52,630 nucleotides of DNA from CAZFNQ01 sp964652125 (GCA_964652125.1 CAZZAE010000001.1:1-52630); one strand, 5' to 3'. Numbered from the stretch's first letter, positions 1 through 9,059 are shown. Program-made: numbers and translations. Notes: generated by a model from the letters alone, not told the origin.

Positions 1-22
1 AGAGGTTTGTTGTGAGGTTGGG

Positions 23-51
23 TTGTGGGAATATTGTGTTTATGCTATAAT
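23..51 (+). promoter_or_regulatory. Promoter of typA, extended -10
   Basis: A perfect TATAAT at 46-51 is preceded by TGC (extended -10) and lies 17 nt after a TTGTGG -35-like hexamer at 23-28. Transcription would start near 58, giving a leader of about 37 nt before the typA ATG at 95. Seen directly; activity is inferred. Confidence 0.65.
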
Positions 52-66
52 TGTAAGTATTAAGGG

Positions 67-92
67 AGCGCTTGTAAGCGCTTTTATTTTTT
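67..92 (+). terminator. Terminator-like hairpin in the typA leader
   Basis: AGCGCTT at 67-73 pairs with AAGCGCT at 76-82 (tight loop; the inner pair probably opens) and is followed at once by a T-rich tract at 83-92, the layout of an intrinsic terminator. It lies between the predicted typA promoter and the typA ATG at 95, so it could end an upstream transcript or attenuate typA. The T tract takes the place where a Shine-Dalgarno site would be. Confidence 0.5.
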
Positions 93-94
93 AT

Positions 95-1918
95 ATGATT
101 CAAGACCCTACTAAAATTCGTAATATTGCCATCATTGCACATGTTGACCATGGCAAGACTACCTTAGTTGATGGTTTGCTCAAGCAATCCCATACTTTTC
201 GAGATAACCAGGCCGAAATGGGTCAGGATTTGATCATGGATAGCGGTGATCAAGAGCGGGAGCGGGGTATAACCATCACGGCCAAGGTAACAGCTGTGCA
301 GTACGATGATTACCGAATAAACATTATTGATACTCCTGGACATGCCGATTTTAGCGGTGAAGTCGAACGAACACTAAATATGGCAGATGGTTGCTTACTT
401 ATAGTCGATGCCCAGGAAGGCCCCATGCCTCAGACTAAGTTCGTCCTAGGCAAAGCTCTAGCTAGTGAGCTAAAACCCATAGTCATTATTAATAAGATAG
501 ACAAGACCGGATCACGTATTAAAGAAGTTGAGGATGAGCTGGCAGATTTGTTCTTGGAGTTAGCCGTTCATGAGGACCAACTTCATTACCCCGTTTATTA
601 CGCTGAAGGTAGAGCCGGCAAAGCATGGGATACGCCTCCAGCGGACATAAATTCTGATGCCGATTTAACCGTTTTATTTAAAGCTATAACTGAGCACATA
701 CCAGCTCCCAGCGTGGAATTAGACAAGCCTTTCCAGATGCTAGTAACCGCCTTAGCTTGGGACAGTTTTAAGGGTAAGTACGCCGTTGGGCGAATTTCAC
801 GCGGCCGTGTTAAGGCCGGAGATAGTGTTACTCTCTGCCAAAAAGATGGCACGTTTAAAAAAGCTAACGTCGATAACGTATTTATGAGTCATGGGGTTAG
901 TCGATTTGAAGTACCCCAAGGTGTAGCCGGTGATATAGTTCAATTAACTGGAGTGGGTGAGGCACAAATTGGTGAAACTATTGCTGATAGCGTATCTCCT
1001 GAGGCTCTTCCGGTCATAGAAATTGAAGCTCCTACACTTAAGATTTACCTAGGTCCAAACACATCTCCATTTAAAGGAACCGAAGGTGAATTTACGACAA
1101 GCCGGCAAATTGGTGAGCGATTAGCCAAAGAACTAGAGACCAACGTTGGGCTTAGAGTTGACGAGGAAAGTATTGGCTTTTTAGTTAGTGGTCGTGGCGA
1201 ACTGCATTTGAGTGTGCTAATTGAGGCTATGCGTCGTGAAGGTTATGAGTTTGAAGTTGGCCGTCCTCAAGTTGTAACAAAAGAGGAAAATGGCAAGACC
1301 ATGGAGCCAGTTGAAGAACTTATTGTTGAAGTACCAGCCGAACATGTCGGTACGGTACAAATGGAACTGGGACAACGTAAAGCTACCCTAAAAGAGCAGT
1401 TTTCCAGTCCCAAAGGTGTAACAAAGTTGGTTTATGAACTCCCAACCCGAGCTCTACTTGGTCTTAGAAACATCTTAATGACCAATACTAAGGGTACTAT
1501 TGTTATGAACAGTTTAATGATTGGTTATCAGCCACTGGCCAGTGCACTGCAACAGCTACGTAACGGTGTACTAATTGCCTTTGAATCCGGTTTAACAACC
1601 CCTTATGCCCTTCAAACCGCCCAAGAGCGTGGTATTTGTTATGTTGGCCCAGCGCAGAAAGTTTACGGGGGTCAAATTGTTGGTTTAAACAAGCGTAGTG
1701 AAGATATGGAAATAAATGTTTGCCGTGCCAAGCACCTAACTAATATGCGCAGCTCATCCAGTGACGGCGTAGTGCAACTTACTCCGCCGGTAGATCTAAG
1801 CTTGGAGCAATGCATAGATTTCTTGGAAAACGACGAACTACTGGAAGTGACCCCAAAGAGCTTGCGACTTAGAAAACGCGAACTTGATCCAACCAAACGT
1901 AAGCGTCAGAACAACTAA
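95..1918 (+). CDS. typA: Translational GTPase TypA/BipA
   Basis: Ribosome-associated translation-factor GTPase that helps 50S assembly and stress adaptation. From the chosen start the protein is 607 aa, the usual TypA length. The G1 loop AHVDHGKT is at about residues 15-22, switch II DTPGHADF and the NKID-type G4 motif follow, and then come EF-G-like domains and the BipA-specific C-terminus. The frame is open 24 codons further upstream (from 23), but those residues are not family-like and overlap the promoter and hairpin, so ATG 95 is preferred. There is no Shine-Dalgarno site. The gene is followed by an AT-rich spacer with its own promoter for the next gene. Confidence 0.95.
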   Translation: MIQDPTKIRNIAIIAHVDHGKTTLVDGLLKQSHTFRDNQAEMGQDLIMDSGDQERERGITITAKVTAVQYDDYRINIIDTPGHADFSGEVERTLNMADGCLLIVDAQEGPMPQTKFVLGKALASELKPIVIINKIDKTGSRIKEVEDELADLFLELAVHEDQLHYPVYYAEGRAGKAWDTPPADINSDADLTVLFKAITEHIPAPSVELDKPFQMLVTALAWDSFKGKYAVGRISRGRVKAGDSVTLCQKDGTFKKANVDNVFMSHGVSRFEVPQGVAGDIVQLTGVGEAQIGETIADSVSPEALPVIEIEAPTLKIYLGPNTSPFKGTEGEFTTSRQIGERLAKELETNVGLRVDEESIGFLVSGRGELHLSVLIEAMRREGYEFEVGRPQVVTKEENGKTMEPVEELIVEVPAEHVGTVQMELGQRKATLKEQFSSPKGVTKLVYELPTRALLGLRNILMTNTKGTIVMNSLMIGYQPLASALQQLRNGVLIAFESGLTTPYALQTAQERGICYVGPAQKVYGGQIVGLNKRSEDMEINVCRAKHLTNMRSSSSDGVVQLTPPVDLSLEQCIDFLENDELLEVTPKSLRLRKRELDPTKRKRQNN

Positions 1919-1956
1919 AACTAAAAACTCAAAAAATAAAATTAATTATTTTAGTT

Positions 1957-1962
1957 TATAAT
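1957..1962 (+). promoter_or_regulatory. Probable -10 box for the 1993 gene
   Basis: A TATAAT at 1957-1962 lies about 30 nt before the ATG at 1993. A GGAGG ribosome binding site follows at 1982-1986, so this transcript would have a short, conventional leader. No clear -35 is seen. Confidence 0.4.
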
Positions 1963-1992
1963 AACTATGCTAATAATTGGCGGAGGTATTTG

Positions 1993-2343
1993 ATGGCTAA
2001 TTTTTGTGATACTTGTCCCGACAAAGGTAGTTGCCTTGGGTGGATTGAAGGTTTTAGCATTCTGGCAAGTGAGACAACAGGCAAGATATCAAAAAACCAA
2101 AGTACTGCTTCTATATCAACTGAGAATGGTGTTCCTCAGGGACCGACTGATATGGTAGTTCAATATCAAGACTCTGAAGGTGGATTATCTGATCCAATAA
2201 CTATACACGGTGATAGCTATGAAGAGTCCCAGACAAATGTAGTCTCATATGTTAATAAAATAGGTCGCTGCAAGGGGCCCATAGAAACTAAGAAATTCTT
2301 AGGATTTATTACTACTCGTACCTGTGCAGCTCCACAATCTTAA
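1993..2343 (+). CDS. Small Cys-containing hypothetical protein
   Basis: Unknown 116-aa protein. ATG 1993 is chosen over an in-frame TTG at 1990 because GGAGG at 1982-1986 is spaced 6 nt from it. The N-terminus carries a CxxC pair and a third Cys (FCDTCPDKGSCLGW), and two more Cys lie near the C-terminus, which suggests a small metal-binding or disulfide fold. There is no signal peptide or membrane segment, so it is probably cytoplasmic. It is convergent with the next gene. I do not recognise the family. Confidence 0.6.
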   Translation: MANFCDTCPDKGSCLGWIEGFSILASETTGKISKNQSTASISTENGVPQGPTDMVVQYQDSEGGLSDPITIHGDSYEESQTNVVSYVNKIGRCKGPIETKKFLGFITTRTCAAPQS

Positions 2344-2393
2344 ATACCCTAAACATAAAAAATCAAAATCAGAATCTTACTTTTTACTCAAAT

Positions 2394-2738
2394 TTATTCG
2401 TCCGCTTGAAGTTGTTCCATCCTAGCTACCATTCTGACTGACCCGTCAAAAACTTCCCAGCCTGGAGAATCAGTAACATTATAGCGTAAGCGTCGACCAT
2501 TTCCACCTTCCCATTCGGGATCTAGCATATTTAAAGCAGTAAATCTTTTGATTGCACATACTATACCGCTTAGGGCCACTCTATCTACCAATGCCTCCCT
2601 GGCATCATCCATAATAAATGAAGCTTCTGGGTCTTCGCGTCCACGTATCCAAGTACCGACAAAATACCTAGAGCCACTGGTAAAAAGGCCATGCCCCATA
2701 TCATCAGGTGTTTTAGGAATTCGTCTATTGTAGAACAT
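2394..2738 (-). CDS. Hypothetical protein next to the assembly gap
   Basis: Unknown 114-aa soluble protein. An upstream start at 2792 is open, but an AAGGAG site sits 9 nt before the ATG at 2738, so the shorter form (beginning MFYNRR) is preferred. The sequence is charged, with a central segment rich in Ala and Asp and conserved-looking Trp residues (GTWIRG, EWEGGNGRR, GWEVFDG). There are no membrane segments. Its promoter region runs into the 100-N gap, so what lies upstream is unknown. Confidence 0.55.
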   Translation of the reverse strand: MFYNRRIPKTPDDMGHGLFTSGSRYFVGTWIRGREDPEASFIMDDAREALVDRVALSGIVCAIKRFTALNMLDPEWEGGNGRRLRYNVTDSPGWEVFDGSVRMVARMEQLQADE

Positions 2739-2807
2739 ATTATTAAACTCCTTAATTTTGAGAATGTTACTACCTAATTTCTGCACATGCAAGTATAAGC
2801 AAAATTA

Positions 2808-2907
2808 NNNNNNNNNNNNNNNNNNNNNNNNNNNNNNNNNNNNNNNNNNNNNNNNNNNNNNNNNNNNNNNNNNNNNNNNNNNNNNNNNNNNNNNNNNNNN
2901 NNNNNNN
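2808..2907. other. Assembly gap of 100 Ns
   Basis: A run of exactly 100 N, the conventional scaffold-gap size, so the true distance and content are unknown. Together with its flanks this makes a gene-free stretch from 2739 to 3056. On the right flank (2908-3056) I see only AT-rich DNA with a possible weak promoter for the helicase, and no gene. Confidence 0.98.
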
Positions 2908-3056
2908 ACTTAAGCTTAGAATGCCTTGACGGGAAGTGAATATCGTGCTAATGTTATAGGAATTGTTTCGATGAATCCGGGTTTTTTGACTTTAGTACTC
3001 GATTTCATTACTGACAATCGATTACTAACCATTTAACCTGACAGGATTCTTTTTTT

Positions 3057-4268
3057 ATGTCTCCCTATTATAATAAAAATCGTCGCACTTACCGACCAGG
3101 TGCTAGTGCACATCATCAAAGTTTTAATTCTCAACGTAGCTCTCGTCCTAAACGAGGTATGGGTCAATACATTGACCCGGCTAAGTTTGTAAAATCGGCC
3201 CGCATGGTAGAAGCTGAAGATTATGTGCCAAGTCATAGTTTCAAAGACTTTGACGTTGATCCGCTTATTAAACGTAACCTAGCCGCTAAGGGATATACCT
3301 TACCGACGCCTATTCAAGATCAAACAATACCACTGGCTCTTGAAGGTAGGGATATAATCGGCGTGGCACATACTGGTACGGGTAAGACTGCCGCTTTTTC
3401 AATCCCCGCCCTTAATAGATTAATTACTGATCCTCATAGTCGGATTTTAATTGTGGCCCCAACTCGTGAGTTGGCCCAGCAAATCCAGGTTGAGTGCCGA
3501 GCAATTGCTAAAGACTCTGGTTTATACGGAGCACTCTTAATTGGCGGGTTATCAATGGTTCCGCAGCTTAGAGATCTAAGGTCTAATCCTCGAATTGTGA
3601 TTGGCACCCCAGGACGTATTAAGGATCATATCGAACGAAAAACGCTTAACTTGTTAAGATTTAATATTGTCGTGCTGGATGAAGTTGATCGAATGCTTGA
3701 TATGGGCTTCGTCAATGATGTCCGCCATATTCTCGGTCAATTAGCACCAAAGCGGCAATCTTTCTTTTTCTCAGCAACACTTGATACTCGAGTTAACAAC
3801 TTGATTCAATCCTTTGCCAATGACCCTGTTACAGTTTCACTCAAGACTTCTGAAACCAGTGATAATATCAACCAGGATGTAATAAAATATACCGGCAGCG
3901 GCGACAAATTAGACAAGCTTCACGATGTACTAATTAAAAGTGACGTTGAGAAAATATTGGTGTTTGATGAAACCCAGCGTAACGTTAAGAGATTAAGCGA
4001 AGAACTTGTTAGCCGCGGCTTTAAAGCCGAATCAATACACGGTGGTAAGTCCCAAGGTCAGCGCCAGCGAGCGCTCAACAAGTTTAGAAACAATGAAATA
4101 AATATCTTAGTTGCAACCAATGTAGCAGCTCGAGGTATTGATGTCGTAGATATAACTCACGTTATTAACTACTCCATTCCGCAATCCTACGACGACTACA
4201 TTCACCGAATTGGACGAGCTGGACGAGCTGGGCGCATTGGCCACGCCCTAACCTTTATCCAAGCTTAG
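3057..4268 (+). CDS. DEAD-box RNA helicase (DEVD variant)
   Basis: ATP-dependent RNA helicase, probably for ribosome assembly or mRNA unwinding. It is 403 aa with a basic N-terminal tail of about 50 residues, a Q motif (TPIQDQT), motif I AHTGTGKT (about 104-111), motif II DEVD (about 208-211) in place of DEAD, motif III SAT (about 239-241), and motif VI HRIGRAGRAGRIG near the C-terminus. It ends soon after motif VI, lacking the RNA-binding C-terminal extension common in RhlE, CsdA or DbpA. ATG 3057 follows a T-rich run without a Shine-Dalgarno site. It is convergent with the MFS gene, only 8 nt away. Confidence 0.93.
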   Translation: MSPYYNKNRRTYRPGASAHHQSFNSQRSSRPKRGMGQYIDPAKFVKSARMVEAEDYVPSHSFKDFDVDPLIKRNLAAKGYTLPTPIQDQTIPLALEGRDIIGVAHTGTGKTAAFSIPALNRLITDPHSRILIVAPTRELAQQIQVECRAIAKDSGLYGALLIGGLSMVPQLRDLRSNPRIVIGTPGRIKDHIERKTLNLLRFNIVVLDEVDRMLDMGFVNDVRHILGQLAPKRQSFFFSATLDTRVNNLIQSFANDPVTVSLKTSETSDNINQDVIKYTGSGDKLDKLHDVLIKSDVEKILVFDETQRNVKRLSEELVSRGFKAESIHGGKSQGQRQRALNKFRNNEINILVATNVAARGIDVVDITHVINYSIPQSYDDYIHRIGRAGRAGRIGHALTFIQA

Positions 4269-4276
4269 AGACTGAT

Positions 4277-5584
4277 TTAATGTCCAGCCGCAGCGTGTTG
4301 AGTGTCTTGGTGAAAGACGTGTTTTGATGGTCGGAAAAGTATCCAGAACAAGACACCGCCGGAAATAATAGTTATAGCGCCAACAGTAACTGGCGTACTA
4401 ATTGCAATCTCAGCCAAGTAACCGCTCATAGCAGCTGGTATAGCTTGAGCCAGAGCTTGAACTGAAAAGTTAATACCAAGTACCTCACCTTGAATCTCGG
4501 GTCCGACAGTTGTACTGACTAGTGACGTGGAGTTGGCGATGGTTTGACCAATAAAGACACCAAACAGCGGTGTGACGAGTAGTAGTTGAGTTGTATCGTG
4601 AGCCCAAAGTAGTAAGAACAAACCGACACCAACAGCAATAATACTGACTCTCAGCACATTGTAGCTCTTTACTCTCTTAGCGACTTGGGGCGTTATGATA
4701 GCTTGAGTAAAGGCAATTATTAATCCAATGTAGGCAAAATAGTCACCGATATTATTTTGAGTAAAATGCAGTTTATTAATTAGTAAAACTTGGAAGAACG
4801 TTTGGAAGAACATGAAGCCTCCCCAGAATAAGAAGACGGTTGGAAAGATTACTCTAAGTCCTGGGTAGGTTGCAGCTTTGACAATGTTACTTACCGACTG
4901 AGTAAATTTAACTTTGAGCCGGTGCATGTGTTGGTGTGTTTCAGGAAGCAGGAAGACAATGAACATAACATTTATGGCGCTAAGTATGGCAGTAAACCAA
5001 AACGGTGTAGCTGGGTTAAACCAGTGCGGGGTTTTAAATAGTCCAAAGACACTCACCCCAGGGCTGCCCATTTTAGCACCCGCATAGGGACCAAGTACAA
5101 ACCCCAGCCCAAAAGCTGCACCAATTAAAGCGAAGTTTTTAGTTCGCTTAGCGGCTGGTGTCACGTCCGCAATAACAGCTTGGGCAACGCTTAAATTACC
5201 ACCAGTAATACCATCAAAGGCTCGGCTAAAGAACAGTAGTGGCAGGTTTCTGGTAATTATACCAATGGCAAAAAGGACATAACCAACTGCTGTACCAGCA
5301 ATGCTCAGACCAAGTATTTTCTTTCGTCCAAAGCGGTCAGACAACTGGCCAAGAATTGGTGTCGACAAGAACTGCATAAACGGATAGATGGCAAGTAACC
5401 AACCCAGGAGTATCAATCCACCTTTAAAAGTCCAGCCAGCCGGGAGTAGATAGTAGGCCGAGTGGGGATTGGCAAGAAGTTGAGGGATAATTGGGATTAA
5501 AATACCGACACCTAAAACGTCCAGAAATATGGTCAGCAAGACTGCTGGTAGGGCTCGGGCTTCGGCATGTTTTACTTGTTTCAT
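4277..5584 (-). CDS. MFS transporter, TetA/DHA1-like efflux pump
   Basis: Proton-driven major facilitator drug or metabolite exporter in the cytoplasmic membrane. The 435-aa protein has about 12 hydrophobic segments, the DHA1 N-terminal pattern LDVLGVGILIP with Asp22 in TM1, and motif A GQLSDRFGRKKI at about 79-90. An AAGGAGG site precedes the ATG at 5584. It lies 18 nt downstream of a MarR-type regulator in the same direction, the classic arrangement for a regulated multidrug pump. The substrate cannot be predicted. Confidence 0.9.
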   Translation of the reverse strand: MKQVKHAEARALPAVLLTIFLDVLGVGILIPIIPQLLANPHSAYYLLPAGWTFKGGLILLGWLLAIYPFMQFLSTPILGQLSDRFGRKKILGLSIAGTAVGYVLFAIGIITRNLPLLFFSRAFDGITGGNLSVAQAVIADVTPAAKRTKNFALIGAAFGLGFVLGPYAGAKMGSPGVSVFGLFKTPHWFNPATPFWFTAILSAINVMFIVFLLPETHQHMHRLKVKFTQSVSNIVKAATYPGLRVIFPTVFLFWGGFMFFQTFFQVLLINKLHFTQNNIGDYFAYIGLIIAFTQAIITPQVAKRVKSYNVLRVSIIAVGVGLFLLLWAHDTTQLLLVTPLFGVFIGQTIANSTSLVSTTVGPEIQGEVLGINFSVQALAQAIPAAMSGYLAEIAISTPVTVGAITIISGGVLFWILFRPSKHVFHQDTQHAAAGH

Positions 5585-5602
5585 ATGTATATTTGTCCCT
5601 CC

Positions 5603-6055
5603 TTATGGGTGGTGAAAAGCTCCCTGCTTTTCAACGCACACGGCGTCGTGCATTATGTTTAAAATCTCCAGTAAGTTTTCTTGTTGTTTAGGACTTAAGC
5701 TAGCAAAAGTAGGGGCATGGTAATTATTCAAGATTAACATTGCTTGCTCAGTTAGTTTTTCACCTTTTGAAGTCAAGGTTGTGATATGTTCACGCTTATT
5801 TTCAGGACTAATTCGGGTTCCTAGTAAGCCTTTATCGTGGAGCAATCTAATTTGGCGAGAAATACTAGCTTCAGTTTGGCCTAATTTGTCGGCAATTTGT
5901 TTTTGCTGAACAGACGGCTGCCATTTCAGTACCATCATAATCTTAAATTGGGAAAAGCCAATGCCTAATTGTTCTTGCAAAACTTGATCAGAATGGCGGC
6001 TTAGAACGAAAGCCAGGTGATTGAGCATGTAACCAATGTTGTTTGACGATCTCAT
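5603..6055 (-). CDS. MarR-family transcriptional regulator
   Basis: A 150-aa winged-helix repressor, probably sensing a small lipophilic ligand and controlling itself and the downstream MFS pump. The helix-turn-helix (QKQIADKLGQTEASISRQI, roughly residues 50-70) and the following beta-wing match MarR proteins. It is first in a two-gene operon. No Shine-Dalgarno site precedes the ATG at 6055. The promoter upstream overlaps an inverted repeat that is a plausible operator. Confidence 0.88.
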   Translation of the reverse strand: MRSSNNIGYMLNHLAFVLSRHSDQVLQEQLGIGFSQFKIMMVLKWQPSVQQKQIADKLGQTEASISRQIRLLHDKGLLGTRISPENKREHITTLTSKGEKLTEQAMLILNNYHAPTFASLSPKQQENLLEILNIMHDAVCVEKQGAFHHP

Positions 6056-6075
6056 AGGTAAGTCACTACTACTGT

Positions 6076-6102
6076 ATTATATCAATACTTAACAAGTCAA
6101 GT
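6076..6102 (-). promoter_or_regulatory. marR promoter with putative operator
   Basis: On the minus strand an extended -10 TGATATAAT has its TATAAT at 6076-6081. Just upstream, 6087-6102 is an imperfect palindrome (ACTT...AAGT arms) lying between -10 and -35. MarR proteins usually bind such palindromes to autoregulate. The promoter is seen directly; the operator role is inferred. Confidence 0.5.
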
Positions 6103-6153
6103 GTTTTAAGAATTACGGCTAGAAATTTGTCACTATACTCAGACAAATGATTG

Positions 6154-6180
6154 AACTGGGGATTCTTAAGTTCCCCAGTT
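6154..6180 (-). terminator. Hairpin overlapping the stop codon of the cohesin-dockerin gene
   Basis: A perfect 9-bp inverted repeat (AACTGGGGA at 6154-6162, TCCCCAGTT at 6172-6180) with the TAA stop in the loop, so the stem includes the last sense codons. The downstream tract on the minus strand is only moderately T-rich. It is a likely end for the 9059-6166 transcript. Confidence 0.5.
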
Positions 6181-7749
6181 AGTAGCCAGGACTGATAGGT
6201 CAAAGATGTTTACAGTGCCATCACCCGTTAAGTCACCCGTCGACAAGGTTTGTCCAGATTGACCAAAGTGCGAAGCTAGAATAGACAGGTCAAATATATC
6301 TACCGATCCATCACTGTTAATATCACCTGGTTTTGCTTTAGTGTTTATGGAGTAAGCGGCGGATTGAGCTGAAGTATTTCCAGCAGCATCATTAGCGGCT
6401 ACTTTGTAGAAGTAAGCGGTGTTTTGAGTTAGACCACTATCCGTATAGCTAGGCGTGGTGCTGGTGTTTAATTGAGTATAGGTTCCTGCTATTGTAGCTG
6501 ACCTATAAATTTTGTAACCAGTAACTCCTACGTCATCGGTTGGTGCTATCCAGGTTAAATCAACTGAATTAGTAGTTTGATTTGGTGAAGTTAAACCGGT
6601 TGGAACACCTGGGGCTGTCGTATCCGCCAGAGTACTGGTTGATAGCGCCGCAGATTGAGCTGAGGCATTGCCGGCGGCATCATTAGCTGTAACCTTGTAA
6701 AAGTAAGCAGTGTTAGGAGTTAGGCTGGTGTCAGTATAGGTAACTCCAGAAATTAAGCTGGGGTTAATTTTGGTATATGTGCCAGCTAGAGTTGTAGCTC
6801 TAAACACATTATAACCAGTAACCAGAACGTCGTCTGTCGATCCCGTCCAACTTATGGCAATAGAGGTGACGGTTCTTGTTCCTGCTACCGGAGTGCCTGG
6901 TACGGTTGGTGCCGTGGTATCGGGCAAAGTAGACATAGCCAGAGCTGTAGATTGAGCTGAAGTGTTACCAGCGGCATCAACGGCCGCGACAGTATATGAA
7001 TAGCTTGTATTGGGTGTCAGACTGGTATTAGTAAAAGTTGTTGTCGTGACATTAGAGTTAATTAGAACTCCGTTACGGAAGATTTTGTAGGCCGTTACTC
7101 CAACGTTGTCTGTGGCAGCAGTCCAAGAGAAAGCTAGTGAGGTCACAGTTTTGGCTCCAGCGGTTAAGCCACCGGGAACTGTTGGTGCAGATGTATCGGC
7201 AATCGTATAAGAACCTGGAACGGTTACAGCCAGAACGTTAACTGGGGTAGCGGCACCAGTCACAATCGCTGAAGTCGCATCAAAGGTAACAGGTGTCGTG
7301 CCAGTAGCTAGAGCTTTAAAGGTAATAGAAGCTACAATTTGATCACCCGTTAGATTGGTACCACTTTTAGCTCTGGCAATTTTAATACTGCCAGCGCCAC
7401 CGCTGCCAGTTGCACTCAAGTCAAAGGCACTAGTAGAAGTATCCAGACTAACAAACTGAAGTTTGGTTTGATCGTAGGTTAAGTCGGCTTCAACAGCATT
7501 AATTGCATCAGTGCCACTATTTTCATGGACAACAACGGTAAAGTTAGAACCAACGTTTTGAGTAGAAGATGCAGGGACTAGTGATAGAGAGTCACCGGCT
7601 GCGAAGCTATGAAATAACAAACGTGCACCAACACTAGCAAATAAAACTACTAATATTAATACTAATAAAGGTCGGGGTTTTCGTTGATTGTTTAAGAACC
7701 ATGTTGAAAACTTTCTGCGCGATTTAATTGGTTTGGTTGATTTAACCAT
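6166..7749 (-). CDS. Surface protein: cohesin + 3 fibronectin III + dockerin
   Basis: A 527-aa secreted or membrane-anchored protein. A basic N-terminus and one membrane segment (about 28-46) lead to a cohesin-like beta-sandwich (about 53-175), three fibronectin type III repeats (about 185-470) and a C-terminal type I dockerin (473-527) with two EF-hand-like loops, DINSDGSVDIFDLS and DLTGDGTVNIFDLS. Cohesins bind dockerins in a calcium-dependent way to build extracellular complexes. Carrying both on one chain would allow head-to-tail linking or bridging. The start overlaps the upstream cohesin gene stop (TAATG), so translation is probably coupled. The ligand partners are inferred. Confidence 0.85.
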   Translation of the reverse strand: MVKSTKPIKSRRKFSTWFLNNQRKPRPLLVLILVVLFASVGARLLFHSFAAGDSLSLVPASSTQNVGSNFTVVVHENSGTDAINAVEADLTYDQTKLQFVSLDTSTSAFDLSATGSGGAGSIKIARAKSGTNLTGDQIVASITFKALATGTTPVTFDATSAIVTGAATPVNVLAVTVPGSYTIADTSAPTVPGGLTAGAKTVTSLAFSWTAATDNVGVTAYKIFRNGVLINSNVTTTTFTNTSLTPNTSYSYTVAAVDAAGNTSAQSTALAMSTLPDTTAPTVPGTPVAGTRTVTSIAISWTGSTDDVLVTGYNVFRATTLAGTYTKINPSLISGVTYTDTSLTPNTAYFYKVTANDAAGNASAQSAALSTSTLADTTAPGVPTGLTSPNQTTNSVDLTWIAPTDDVGVTGYKIYRSATIAGTYTQLNTSTTPSYTDSGLTQNTAYFYKVAANDAAGNTSAQSAAYSINTKAKPGDINSDGSVDIFDLSILASHFGQSGQTLSTGDLTGDGTVNIFDLSVLATNWGT

Positions 7750-9059
7750 TACTTGCCCTTCTGCCCATCTAATAGGTTAGAATTATTTGTTATATTATTT
7801 GCTTTCAGATCAGGGTGAATGATCTGTCCACCAGTACCTGCTCCGGCTGATACTGCGCCAGTTGGAGTTTTAGGTGCTTCTTTAACTGGAAGAGGACCAG
7901 CTTGGTCAGCAGGACTAGTTTTGGGAAAGTGACTAGCCAAATCTTTGCTGACGCCGCCTCTACGAATTGAATTGAAGAGACCACTACCACCACCAATGAT
8001 GATGATAATAACCACAACAGCTGCAACACCAATTAGTACTTTAACTAGTGTACTCGTTCCTATGTTCAGCTGAACCTTAAACTCTTGAACCGCTGTCAGC
8101 GAACCATCAACCACAGTAATAACTTTTGTGGCTTGTTTATCCTTAGCTTTCACTACTACGGTATGTAGTCCAGCTTTTATATCAACATAACTGGCAGTAC
8201 CAGTTGAGTCATAAGATAGTGGGGCTTTAGCATCTAGCGTAACTTGAGCATTTTGCACCGGCTTATGGCTGTTGTCTATTACTTTAATAGCAACTAAGTA
8301 GCCGTTTTGGCTTGTCAAACTTGCAACTTGAGTACTAGTTTTTTTAGCAGGGGTTTTAGCTTTAGTGGATGTGCTGGTGCTAGTTTTAGTCGGTGTTGTT
8401 GTTTGGGTGGTTGTTGTAGTTGTACCACCGGTAGTGGTTTTTTTAGTTGTCGTAGGTGTTGTCGTAGTGCCAGTTAGTGTATAAGTACCACCAGTGGTAT
8501 TACCATCCCAGACATCTTGAGGAGGAGTAGTTTTAGTAACAATTCTGGAACAACCAGTCGTAGCTTGGCCACTGGAATTTTTAAGACAACGTCCATCAAA
8601 AGTAATTGACGTAGTTCCTGAACCAACTAAGGCAGTAAATTTAACTGAGGCGACTACTTGGCTTCCGGTTAGGCCACTGCTAGAAGTTGTATTGGCTCGG
8701 GCAATCTTTACACTGCCTGACCCACCGCTGCTAACGGCACCAATGTCAAAGGCACTATGACTGGTATCTATACTATTGAACTGGAGTTTAGATTGATCAT
8801 ATATAAGATCGGCCTCTACTGCGTTAACTGGGTCGGAACTGGTTTCATAAATCGTAACACTGAAGGAAGCACCTTTTTTAAATGATCCACTAGCTGGACT
8901 TAAACTAAATTTGGCAGTGCCCGCGGCTGAGACTGATTTAGGTGCAGATGGACCAACCGTAAAACTAAGCAGCGTCAAGATACCAAGTACAAGCAGCCCA
9001 GTGCCCCATGCCCGTGGTCTAGCCCACATGCTATATTTTTTATTATCTTTAATTTTCAA
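7749..9059 (-). CDS. Membrane-anchored cohesin-like scaffold protein
   Basis: About 436 aa. An N-terminal signal or anchor segment, a cohesin-like domain very similar to that of the next gene (shared AVEADLIYDQSKLQF-type core and KIARA motif), a Thr-rich linker, an Ig-like or carboxypeptidase-regulatory-like domain, then a strong membrane helix (VLIGVAAVVVIIIIIGGG) and a C-terminal tail of about 70 residues that is probably cytoplasmic. It could display a cohesin at the surface to capture dockerin proteins. The start is uncertain: TTG 9059 has an AGAGG site 6 nt upstream, but the frame is open to a TTG at 9107 and has ATGs at 9092 and 9029. First gene of a two-gene operon. Confidence 0.8.
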   Translation of the reverse strand: MKIKDNKKYSMWARPRAWGTGLLVLGILTLLSFTVGPSAPKSVSAAGTAKFSLSPASGSFKKGASFSVTIYETSSDPVNAVEADLIYDQSKLQFNSIDTSHSAFDIGAVSSGGSGSVKIARANTTSSSGLTGSQVVASVKFTALVGSGTTSITFDGRCLKNSSGQATTGCSRIVTKTTPPQDVWDGNTTGGTYTLTGTTTTPTTTKKTTTGGTTTTTTQTTTPTKTSTSTSTKAKTPAKKTSTQVASLTSQNGYLVAIKVIDNSHKPVQNAQVTLDAKAPLSYDSTGTASYVDIKAGLHTVVVKAKDKQATKVITVVDGSLTAVQEFKVQLNIGTSTLVKVLIGVAAVVVIIIIIGGGSGLFNSIRRGGVSKDLASHFPKTSPADQAGPLPVKEAPKTPTGAVSAGAGTGGQIIHPDLKANNITNNSNLLDGQKGK

